Assembly: GCA_030830385.1 (NCBI GenBank)
Contig: JAURNA010000167.1
Span: forward strand, 1-6,453
Direction of reading: 5' to 3'
Length of the DNA stretch: 6,453 nt
Source: Crocinitomicaceae bacterium
GTDB taxonomy: Bacteria > Bacteroidota > Bacteroidia > Flavobacteriales_D > Crocinitomicaceae
In this document: one piece after another, positions 1 through 6,453 of the stretch
Layout of the letters: each line of letters begins with the position of its first letter
Numbering within the stretch: position 1 is the first letter of the stretch
Translations under genes and position numbers: made by a program
Notes under the pieces: generated by a model
Seen by the model: the letters and a program-made list of their open reading frames with translations, nothing else
Database searches by the model: none
Told to the model about the DNA's origin: nothing

Positions 1-2
1 GA

Positions 3-617
3 ACATATAACGTATTTGTGCTCGATGATTTGGGATGTATTTACTCTTTTTTGGAGTCGATTGAGCCAGGCCAGGGAGAATTGGCAATCGATTTTCTGGT
101 TCCCGCATACAACGATTTAATGGACACAGCTGTTTGCGTCAATTTTCAGTCTTTTGATGGATTCGACTCCCTGGAATGGGTCATTCCTGCGATCGCTGAC
201 GTAGCTTTTGAATCCGATTCACTTTTGGCCTTCTCAATCAATACAGAAGGTTGGTATGATGTGTCATTCATTGGATATTTGGATACGTGTCAATACAGCC
301 AGACGAAAACGATTTATTTCGGGCAGAAGCCTGTATTTAGTGATTCCACGGAACAAATGGGTATTCAAGAAATGACTTTGTACCCCAACCCTACCAATGG
401 TACATTCACACTGGACGTGACTTTCGGAGTAGCGCAGAATTACTCGGTACTCGTTTCTACCTCTTCAGGCCAACCAGTAACGGCAATGACCTTTTCGGGT
501 ACGTCTGATACAATTCAACAAGCATTTACTTTCCCTGTCGGAACAACACCAGGAGCTTATGTGGTTCATGTTGTAGCCGACTACGATGCAGATCATAGAA
601 CCATCATTTTAAACTAA
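3..617 (+). CDS. C-terminal fragment of large secreted protein with T9SS type A sorting domain (5' partial)
   Basis: The frame is open from the first complete codon at nt 3 to a TAA at 615-617, so this is the tail of a larger gene. The GTG at nt 18 is probably an internal valine, because the frame continues upstream of it with domain-like sequence. The first residues (TYNVFVLDDLGC) look like the end of an SprB-like/PKD-type repeat, whose usual ending is 'Y-x-V-x-V-x-D-x-x-G-C'. A PKD-like beta-sandwich follows at about nt 120-330 (LEWVIP, then GWYDVSFIG and DTCQYS). From about nt 360 to the end there is a typical T9SS type A sorting domain, opening with LYPNPTNGTF and ending in TTPGAYVVHVVADYD and TIILN. 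By family knowledge such domains direct export across the outer membrane and are then removed. The protein is probably a surface adhesin or other cell-surface protein; its main function lies upstream of the window. It ends 3 bp before the next gene. Confidence 0.85.
   Translation, partial: TYNVFVLDDLGCIYSFLESIEPGQGELAIDFLVPAYNDLMDTAVCVNFQSFDGFDSLEWVIPAIADVAFESDSLLAFSINTEGWYDVSFIGYLDTCQYSQTKTIYFGQKPVFSDSTEQMGIQEMTLYPNPTNGTFTLDVTFGVAQNYSVLVSTSSGQPVTAMTFSGTSDTIQQAFTFPVGTTPGAYVVHVVADYDADHRTIILN
360..614 (+). other. T9SS type A C-terminal sorting domain (coding segment)
   Basis: This segment encodes the last ~85 residues of the first protein. It starts at the conserved LYPNPTNG motif (nt 378-401) and runs through beta-strand pairs to the final hydrophobic strand TIILN. 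In the type A family the YPNP motif opens a short Ig-like fold, and a near-terminal G-x-Y-x-V strand (here GAYVVHV) precedes the last strand. Both are visible. The very end lacks the usual lysine-rich finish, a small departure from the commonest form. Confidence 0.85.
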
Positions 618-620
618 AGC

Positions 621-2354
621 ATGAGAAGGCTTCTAACGTACATAGCGCTTGTCTCATTGCCATTTGGCTCAGTCAATGCCCAAAATTTGGAGAAGATTGG
701 TCAGGAGGATATGGTTACTGTAGGCGGAGGGATTAACTTTAATACCGTTGTCAATCAGTTGCTGGGAGGACAGCAATTTCGTGACCCTTTCGCCTGGACC
801 TTATCAGGGAATGTGAATGTTAGCATCCTGGATGTCAGTCTGCCATTTACATTTAGTTTTTCAAATGCAGGAAGTAGCTACACGCAGCCCTTTAACATGA
901 CGGCCTTGCACCCTAGCTATAAAAAGTGGAAAGCACATTTGGGAATTACTTCCATGTCTTTTTCACCGTACACCTATCAAGGGTTGAACTTTGCGGGTGC
1001 GGGTGTTGAATACTCTCCTGATAAATGGAAATTCAAAGCGTTTGGTGGAAGGTTAAAAAAAGCGATTGAATACGATGCGTCGATAAACAATATGAACAGT
1101 GTTTCCTACCGGCGTTATGGGTTCGGTTTTTCCACAAAATATGAAGGGAAATTTTTGGGAAGTGAACTGATCTTATTTAAGTCATATGATGACGGAACAT
1201 CCCTTTCTTTTGCGCCTCAGAATCCAGAGTTAACGGTGAGAGATAATGTCGTGGTTTCCCTCGGAGTTAATGCAAAACCCTTCCAGGGATTTACCATCAA
1301 AGGAGAAATTGCCTCTTCGCTTCTTACCAATGATGTTTTGGCGAAAGATCCAACCTTCGTTTCTCCTTTCTATAACGGGTTGGTTCGAGGCAATCAAACA
1401 ACGGAATCCAACCAGGCATATAACGCCTCGATGGACTACAAAATCAAGTTCTTTGGTATTGGAATGAAGTACGAGCGTATTGATCCAGAATACACTACAC
1501 TTGGTGCAGTGTACTTCAATAACGATCTAGAGAATATCACGGTGAACCCTTCTTTTACACTTTTCAAAAACAAAGCCAACTTGAATTTCTCAACGGGATA
1601 TCAGCGCAATAACCTGGACAATACCAATGCAACCAATGCGAGAAGATGGATTGGTTCAATGAATCTCTCTGCACAGATTATCAAAGGATTAAGTCTGAGC
1701 GCGAATTATTCCAATCTTTCTTCTTTCACCAGAAGAAATCCGCAGGCTGATCCTTTCTACAATCAATTGGGAGATACACTCAATTACTACCAGGTTTCAC
1801 AAAACATGTCTACTTCACTCAGCTATGCGTTCGGAGACTCGGTAAAACAATCCTTGAGCTTGACGGGGTCATATGCACAAAGTGAAAATATCACAGGAAG
1901 ATTGGACGATGCGGGAGCTTTCGGACTTAACGTTACAAGCGATACAGCCTCCCTTCCCGTAGATGTTTACAACGGTATTTTTATGCATCGCATTACACTT
2001 TCTAAATCGGGAACCTCTATTGGTTGGTCGGTAAATGGAAATCACAGTATCGCAATGGGTTCTACCAACACGTTTGTGGGCCCGGGAGTCAATCTTTCAC
2101 AACGCTTTAAAAAACCAAAGATGAATCTCTCTACAGGAGTTACTTATAACCGTCAATATACAGGAAATATATTGGCAAGTAATGTGCTTAATTACCGCAT
2201 GGGATTAAATTATGCTCCTGAGTTTTGGGACAAAAAATACGGTTCTGTAAGTATGTCTCTCAACGGCACGATGACCAATCGTTTTGCTGTTCTTGGAACC
2301 AACAACACATCAAACATTACGATCATCGCGAATATTTCTTATCAATTTAAATGA
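621..2354 (+). CDS. Outer-membrane beta-barrel protein, partner of TANFOR-type surface protein
   Basis: 577 residues. The ATG start is well placed: the previous gene's TAA (615-617) lies in the same frame two codons upstream and rules out a longer start. Residues 1-20 form a Sec signal peptide (two Arg, a hydrophobic core, VNA|Q cleavage). The mature chain is a long run of alternating hydrophobic/polar strands with Gly, Asn, Ser and aromatic turns, and ends in a barrel-type last strand (ANISYQFK, aromatic next to last). No TonB box, plug or OmpA domain is visible. The segment around residues 283-306 (YERIDPEYTTLGAVYFNND) resembles, from memory, barrels found beside large TANFOR proteins in other Bacteroidota. 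It is clearly longer than the ~300-aa PorP/SprF barrels that accompany many T9SS adhesins. Its stop overlaps the next start (ATGA), suggesting coupled translation. A role in export, anchoring or display of the downstream giant protein is inferred. The barrel call is firm; the role is not. Confidence 0.8.
   Translation: MRRLLTYIALVSLPFGSVNAQNLEKIGQEDMVTVGGGINFNTVVNQLLGGQQFRDPFAWTLSGNVNVSILDVSLPFTFSFSNAGSSYTQPFNMTALHPSYKKWKAHLGITSMSFSPYTYQGLNFAGAGVEYSPDKWKFKAFGGRLKKAIEYDASINNMNSVSYRRYGFGFSTKYEGKFLGSELILFKSYDDGTSLSFAPQNPELTVRDNVVVSLGVNAKPFQGFTIKGEIASSLLTNDVLAKDPTFVSPFYNGLVRGNQTTESNQAYNASMDYKIKFFGIGMKYERIDPEYTTLGAVYFNNDLENITVNPSFTLFKNKANLNFSTGYQRNNLDNTNATNARRWIGSMNLSAQIIKGLSLSANYSNLSSFTRRNPQADPFYNQLGDTLNYYQVSQNMSTSLSYAFGDSVKQSLSLTGSYAQSENITGRLDDAGAFGLNVTSDTASLPVDVYNGIFMHRITLSKSGTSIGWSVNGNHSIAMGSTNTFVGPGVNLSQRFKKPKMNLSTGVTYNRQYTGNILASNVLNYRMGLNYAPEFWDKKYGSVSMSLNGTMTNRFAVLGTNNTSNITIIANISYQFK
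2351..2354 (+). other. ATGA start/stop overlap (translational coupling)
   Basis: The ATG of the 386-aa protein gene (2351-2353) overlaps the TGA of the barrel gene (2352-2354). In the downstream frame a TAA at 2348-2350 sits directly before the ATG, so no longer start is possible. The preceding bases are A/T-rich with no Shine-Dalgarno match. This fits re-initiation by ribosomes finishing the barrel gene and suggests the two products are needed together. Confidence 0.8.
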
Positions 2355-3511
2355 AGCATCTCTTACTCCTTTTCAGCATTACATTTTCCTCTGCACTTCT
2401 TGCTCAAAAAGCGAAACCCGTTGGAATCAATTGTAAATACCGTCACATGCGCTTTACAGAGCAACCCAATTTATCCGCAAAATACTGGGCACTGACAATT
2501 ACCGAACAAACCGCATGTCAGGGAGCCATTCCTTACAGCGTAAAACACTCCCCTCTGACAGGCATCGACGAGCGATCGGCGTTTTATATGCGACAAATTC
2601 CCAGTCAAGCAACGTTTTTCACACAAACCAGGGATTTGATCGGTAACCTTCAAAACAAACAAACTCCCTTTACGCATTTCGAGCTGGAAACGGGCGACAT
2701 CCAATTGAACAATCAGATAACTAAAAATGCAAAACCAGGTGCGGAAATCGCGCAATATTACATGACTTTTGCCGTGCGGGCACCCATCAAACTAACCGCA
2801 ACCCGAAAGGGAGACATAAATACCTTAGTGTTGGATACAAATGCCACACAGACGAAGGAGTACTTTTTGCGCTTCCCTATGGACGTTCAACTTGGGACCG
2901 CTCCGGATATAAAAGGAAACGGATACCCCACAGAAGCCGAATTGTTAGCCGCCTGGAGAAAGTACAGAAAGAAAACCGAGTTACAATGGCGCGATAAAAT
3001 TATTTCAGAATTTCTTGCTCCCATTTTTAGGGAATATAAGCAAACGTATATCCAGTACGAGGAATGGAATTCCTGCAAAGTGTATTCCGACAAAAACAAA
3101 AAAGGGGGATACGACCACCTTGTGGAAGCCGCCGAGTTGTTCCGTGCAACTATTGAAGCCATCAATGAAGATTACAAAAGCGGTCACTTTAAAAAATTCT
3201 ACCTGTCGGAATATCAGGATCAGTTCAACAAGTGCCTTGCCGTGTGGAAAGGCGTACTGGAATCATTTGAGTTCGATGTAACAAGCAACGACAATGCAAT
3301 AGATGCTGATGCCCGGCAGAAAATCTTATTGAACTACATTCAAACGCTGATTTACACGAAACAATTTGAGGAGGCAGAACAACTCATGGCAAATTATTTG
3401 GCTCAAGACATCCGAAATGTGACGCATTCCGATTTAAGACGACTGCAAAGAATCAATGAACAATTTGCCCGGGAGTATAAAGCAAACGCAGAACGTTACG
3501 CCTGGAATTAA
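2351..3511 (+). CDS. Exported protein of unknown function, beta-rich N-half and helical C-half
   Basis: 386 residues; I do not recognise a named family. Residues 1-18 are a clear signal peptide (MKH, a Leu-rich core, LLA|Q cleavage) with no lipobox cysteine at the cut, so the product should be periplasmic or surface-exposed rather than a lipoprotein. Residues ~20-190 look beta-rich and hold Cys28 and Cys56. From ~194 (PTEAELLAAWRKYRKK) to the end the chain is charged and helical, with Cys242 and Cys285; residues ~323-353 (ILLNYIQTLIYTKQFEEAEQ) resemble a TPR-type helical pair. No catalytic motif is seen. It overlaps the barrel gene by 4 bp and precedes the giant peptidase gene by 20 bp, which suggests an accessory, chaperone or adaptor role between barrel and cargo (inference). 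The start is fixed by an in-frame TAA directly before the ATG. Confidence 0.85.
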   Translation: MKHLLLLFSITFSSALLAQKAKPVGINCKYRHMRFTEQPNLSAKYWALTITEQTACQGAIPYSVKHSPLTGIDERSAFYMRQIPSQATFFTQTRDLIGNLQNKQTPFTHFELETGDIQLNNQITKNAKPGAEIAQYYMTFAVRAPIKLTATRKGDINTLVLDTNATQTKEYFLRFPMDVQLGTAPDIKGNGYPTEAELLAAWRKYRKKTELQWRDKIISEFLAPIFREYKQTYIQYEEWNSCKVYSDKNKKGGYDHLVEAAELFRATIEAINEDYKSGHFKKFYLSEYQDQFNKCLAVWKGVLESFEFDVTSNDNAIDADARQKILLNYIQTLIYTKQFEEAEQLMANYLAQDIRNVTHSDLRRLQRINEQFAREYKANAERYAWN

Positions 3512-3531
3512 CCCTAACTTTAAAGCACTAA

Positions 3532-6453
3532 ATGAAATTTTTACTCGCTTTTACGTCGGTTTTTATTTTCAGCCTGTCTCATGCACAGTGGAACTGGCCC
3601 GTACAGGTAAATACCGTTACCACAGGCCCATACTATAATTACCTTTCGTACTACGCAGATCAAAACGATCACATGCAGGTCATGGTAACACTAACGGACC
3701 CAAACGCCACAAGTGTTCCTGCAAAATTACACGTACGTATCGAAGGACCGGGATATTGGCTGGAAACAAAACCCTTTAACAACATTCCTCCCCTCACACT
3801 TGAACCCTTTACACCCAATATCATTTCAGGGATTCAACTCGCTCCCTATTTCTACGAAGGGAATCTGAATAAATCAAGCGATCAGTTAGATGTCAATAAC
3901 CTTCCCGAGGGACTGACAAATGTCTGCGTAGAGGTTATTGGAGTAGGAGGAACCCTCACCACCATTGGAGGAACCCAATGCGCTCCTTTTTGGCTGCAGC
4001 GCTTTCAACCACCTCAGCAGACCCTACCACTGTGCGAGTCTACAATTGATACCACGGAACTCTTTCATATTTTTCAGTGGACACCCCCGATCGGATATGT
4101 ACCCACACTTACCTCGGAGTTAAGCTATACATTTTCACTGTATGAATGGGTTGATCCAAACAACTACACGATTTTTCAAACCGGACAAGGACTTGTCTAT
4201 CAGCAGACAACAAATGTCCCCATGCTACAGGTCTCAGATTTTGATGTTCAGCTACAAAACGGTATGGATTATGTCTGGCGCGTTCAGGCTTCTATGAGCG
4301 ACAACGGAATGCAGATCAACATGTTTGAAAACAATGGTCTTTCTGAAATTTGCACCTTTACCTTCGGTCAATCGCAATCACTCGAAGAAGCGTTAACGGA
4401 TGGCCTTTACATTGACCTAAACGCAGAAGCCAGCACGTCGTTTAAAGGAAGAGCGTACTGGACCGTTCTTGACAATACACCAGGACAGGGGCTTTCCACC
4501 TATGACCGCTACTTAGTCGAATACCGAAAGAAACCCGATTCAGAGCATCCCAACCCAACGTGGTTTTATGATACCGTTCCTTCGTTCAATCATTTTATCT
4601 ATCAATTAGGCCCGGGAAATACGTATGAAGTGCGTGTTTCAGGCATTGCGGGGACATTTGTGAGTGATCCCTCTAACACCGTAGAATTTACCACGCCCCC
4701 ACCGATTGACTACTCTTGCGGAGACCCGCAAATGCCGTATCGTCCGCCAAGCTTTACACCCAATGAAAATGTACTGGCTGGTAACCAGGTGCAGATCGGG
4801 CAGTTTTTAATGACCCTTTCGGAGGTGACTCCAACGGGTGCGTTGGGACACTACAAAGGAAAGGGAACGGTCCCCATTCAGTTTTTGTCCGGCGCAAAAG
4901 CAAAGGTGCGTTTTGAGGACATTCTGATTGACAATGAATTCATAGTACGCGAAGGGCGTGTGGATGTAATTACAGAAGGACTTGAAAATTGGCTACACGA
5001 GCAGTACATGCAATTCGTTGATCCGATCTATGTGGACGGAACCGTTGATTCAGCATGGGTAGACACCACTGCCGGGGTTGCCTGGGCGGTCGTAGACGGC
5101 GTATCACAACAGTTTACCTTTGATCCGCCGGATTATCCCATTATCATCAACGATGAAAGCGGTTACCAATGGACCATCTGGCCCGACGGCACGGTGACTG
5201 TTGAAGGATATCTTGATCCATCGGAACAATGGGCTGTAACGGCTGATGAAGTAGCGATCTTCGCCCAGAACAGCAACGAAACCTTTGGCTTTGATCCCAA
5301 AGAGCACATGCAATGGCATGCCAATTACGAAGTAATACAACTCACAGGAGGTCAGGATTCGAGTTATTATTTCGTAGCCAATAAATCCATTGGAAAAGGA
5401 CAAACGGATGTAGTAGACGCCACGCTGCCGAGTGGAGTTACTCCCACCTTTAAACTTGACGATCAGACAAATGTTACCGCTACCGCAAGTGGTAATGTCT
5501 ATACCCTGCAACTTCCATCCATTCAACAGACAGGTGAACACCCAATATATGTCTACGACGGCAGTACCCGCATTGGAAAACTCAACCTCTATGTCTACGC
5601 TCCCAAAGAGCGCGATGTAGTTATTGTCCCGATTGCGAACGTTTCGGTTGACACGGCACAGTTACAGCAAACGCTCCGGCAAACGCTGGGCGAAGCAAAT
5701 CTAACCTTTAACCTTTCGTTGGAAGCTCAATGGAACGACCCTGTATTTACGCCATCGAAGACCATTGCCTTACCGCAGGAGGTGGGGCTAATGAACAAGT
5801 ACTCGCAGGACATGCGGGACTTGAGGGATGCGTATGTTGAGGCCCACCCCGATGCCCCCAAAAACAAGTACTATTTGTTTGTGGTGCCCGGCTTTGACGA
5901 TGCGGCAACGGACGGATACATGGTCCGTGGAAAGAGCTTAGGCTTTGTTGTTGGGAACGACTACCTGACCTATGCGCACGAGTTGGGCCACGGAATAGGT
6001 GCTTTGGAGCATTCCTGGAAGAACAACGGACCGCCACAGGGCGGAACCACCAACCTGATGGATTATTCTTCACTACCTACCGGAGAAGCACCTAATAACC
6101 TTACCAAAGCGCAGTGGAAGGAATTGAGAGATGTTGACTTGGCTCCAAGTTTATGGGATGAGATTGAGGATGCCGAAATGTTGAACTCTACCTTCATTCT
6201 TGCCGAGGACATAGACCCAACAATACAGGATGCTGGGTATGGAGACGATGGTTTCGTTTATGTCCAAAAATCACTCGTTGCGAACAGTAATGGAGTTATT
6301 AAAATTAAATTAGATCAAGATCATTATTTGCGTATTCCCGACGCATCATTTTTTGATGAGCTTATATTCAGAAATGGAAAGTTTGTAGGTTTCATGTATA
6401 ACTATCAGGGAGAAATGCACCAGAGCATTATTCACAAATCCAGAATTGCACAA
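3532..6453 (+). CDS. Giant secreted TANFOR/FN3 metzincin-type zinc metallopeptidase (3' partial)
   Basis: The frame is open for 974 codons from ATG 3532 to the window end with no stop, so the C-terminus is missing. An in-frame TAA directly precedes the ATG and fixes the start. Order: signal peptide 1-18 (SHA|Q); TANFOR-like domain ~20-190 (WPVQV, YNYLSYYAD, RIEGPG, IPPLTL, NLPEGLTNVC, FQWTP; Cys132 and Cys150 may pair); FN3-like segment ~190-280 with DYVWRVQA and FENNGLSE; FN3 ~300-390; beta-rich region ~396-620 (GKGTVPIQFL, KVRFEDILIDN); Ig-like segment ~625-690; metzincin domain ~693-870; unassigned tail 870 onward. The zinc site HELGHGIGALEH (816-827) supplies three His ligands and Glu817 as general base, and NLMDYSS (841-847) is the Met-turn. 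All key residues are present, so activity is expected. No cysteine occurs after Cys396, so a cysteine switch is absent. Likely a surface or released protease carrying a C-terminal effector; the substrate is unknown. Confidence 0.9.
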   Translation, partial: MKFLLAFTSVFIFSLSHAQWNWPVQVNTVTTGPYYNYLSYYADQNDHMQVMVTLTDPNATSVPAKLHVRIEGPGYWLETKPFNNIPPLTLEPFTPNIISGIQLAPYFYEGNLNKSSDQLDVNNLPEGLTNVCVEVIGVGGTLTTIGGTQCAPFWLQRFQPPQQTLPLCESTIDTTELFHIFQWTPPIGYVPTLTSELSYTFSLYEWVDPNNYTIFQTGQGLVYQQTTNVPMLQVSDFDVQLQNGMDYVWRVQASMSDNGMQINMFENNGLSEICTFTFGQSQSLEEALTDGLYIDLNAEASTSFKGRAYWTVLDNTPGQGLSTYDRYLVEYRKKPDSEHPNPTWFYDTVPSFNHFIYQLGPGNTYEVRVSGIAGTFVSDPSNTVEFTTPPPIDYSCGDPQMPYRPPSFTPNENVLAGNQVQIGQFLMTLSEVTPTGALGHYKGKGTVPIQFLSGAKAKVRFEDILIDNEFIVREGRVDVITEGLENWLHEQYMQFVDPIYVDGTVDSAWVDTTAGVAWAVVDGVSQQFTFDPPDYPIIINDESGYQWTIWPDGTVTVEGYLDPSEQWAVTADEVAIFAQNSNETFGFDPKEHMQWHANYEVIQLTGGQDSSYYFVANKSIGKGQTDVVDATLPSGVTPTFKLDDQTNVTATASGNVYTLQLPSIQQTGEHPIYVYDGSTRIGKLNLYVYAPKERDVVIVPIANVSVDTAQLQQTLRQTLGEANLTFNLSLEAQWNDPVFTPSKTIALPQEVGLMNKYSQDMRDLRDAYVEAHPDAPKNKYYLFVVPGFDDAATDGYMVRGKSLGFVVGNDYLTYAHELGHGIGALEHSWKNNGPPQGGTTNLMDYSSLPTGEAPNNLTKAQWKELRDVDLAPSLWDEIEDAEMLNSTFILAEDIDPTIQDAGYGDDGFVYVQKSLVANSNGVIKIKLDQDHYLRIPDASFFDELIFRNGKFVGFMYNYQGEMHQSIIHKSRIAQ
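3589..4101 (+). other. TANFOR-like N-terminal domain (coding segment)
   Basis: Residues ~20-190 of the giant protein match, from memory, the TANFOR (Tannerella forsythia) domain pattern of large Bacteroidota surface proteins. Matching points are W-P-V-Q-V just after the signal peptide, YLSYYAD, the RIEGPG turn, PPLTL, APYF, LPEGLTNVCVEV with a second cysteine 18 residues later (TQCAPFW), and a closing FQWTP strand leading into FN3-like sequence. The domain's role is not established; its position at the mature N-terminus suits a handle for a dedicated export or anchoring partner (inference). Confidence 0.72.
5977..6060 (+). other. Metzincin zinc-binding site and Met-turn (coding segment)
   Basis: Codons 816-827 spell HELGHGIGALEH, an exact HExxHxxGxxH: His816, His820 and His827 bind zinc, Glu817 activates water, and Gly823 allows the turn. 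Fifteen residues later comes NLMDYSS, whose Met843 (nt 6058-6060) fits the metzincin Met-turn. The QW pair that follows (AQWKEL, residues ~860-865) recurs, as I recall, after this site in related Bacteroidota proteins. No active-site residue is replaced. Confidence 0.92.

Noticed and set aside
18..20. GTG at nt 18 as the true start of the first gene
   Set aside because: The frame is open to the left edge and the residues before and after it form one repeat ending; no signal peptide follows, though a T9SS cargo needs one.
615..623. Readthrough fusion of gene 1 and the barrel, which share a frame across TAA-AGC-ATG
   Set aside because: A sorting domain ends at the TAA and a new signal peptide begins at the ATG, so two separate exported proteins are the sensible reading.
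1491..1513. Imperfect inverted repeat (10-nt arms, 9 of 10 pairing, 3-nt loop) inside the barrel gene
   Set aside because: It lies within a conserved-looking coding stretch, has no U-tract and no nearby gene end, so it is more likely chance than a terminator or regulatory hairpin.
3512..3531. TAACTTTA in the 20-bp gap as a Bacteroidota -7 promoter element (TAnnTTTG)
   Set aside because: It lies only about ten bases before the ATG, the final G is missing, and no TTG -33 element is found at the right distance.
3946..3976. 10-bp direct repeat GGAGGAACCC at 3946-3955 and 3967-3976
   Set aside because: The copies are in frame, encode a Gly-Gly-Thr pair in the TANFOR-like domain, and are too short and isolated to mark a mobile or recombination site.
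5104..5541. 145-aa minus-strand reading frame, and another at 5747-6073
   Set aside because: Both lie opposite the giant peptidase gene, overlap recognisable domains on the plus strand, and encode no signal or domain of their own; they are shadows.

Overview
The window reads as a piece of a Bacteroidota genome, possibly Flavobacteriia-like; the exact class cannot be fixed from sequence alone. The signs are a type IX secretion system (T9SS) type A sorting domain, an SprB-like repeat end, Sec signal peptides ending in A|Q, an N-terminal TANFOR-like domain, and no clear Shine-Dalgarno sequence before any start. All four genes lie on the plus strand and fill the window almost completely. There is no intergenic stretch longer than 20 bp, and I see no RNA gene, mobile element or CRISPR array.

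Layout: (1) nt 3-617 is the 3' end of a large secreted protein, with the tail of an SprB-like repeat, a PKD-like domain and a C-terminal T9SS type A sorting domain. (2) nt 621-2354 encodes a 577-aa outer-membrane beta-barrel with a signal peptide. (3) nt 2351-3511 encodes a 386-aa exported protein of unknown function, with a beta-rich N-terminal half and a helical C-terminal half. (4) nt 3532 to the window end encodes at least 974 residues of a large secreted multidomain protein that runs off the right edge: signal peptide, TANFOR-like domain, fibronectin type III-like domains, beta-rich modules, and a metzincin zinc peptidase with an intact HExxHxxGxxH site and Met-turn. An unassigned, AT-richer C-terminal extension follows.

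The gaps are 3 bp, a 4-bp ATGA overlap, and 20 bp, so the genes look like one transcription unit. A working model (inference) is a cell-envelope export or display module. The barrel and the small exported protein would serve the giant TANFOR/metzincin protein, whose peptidase may mature itself or release a C-terminal effector tip. The upstream T9SS cargo would be a surface adhesin made from the same unit. Neither the N-terminus of gene 1 nor the C-terminus of gene 4 is in the window, so the tip and the export route of gene 4 remain open.
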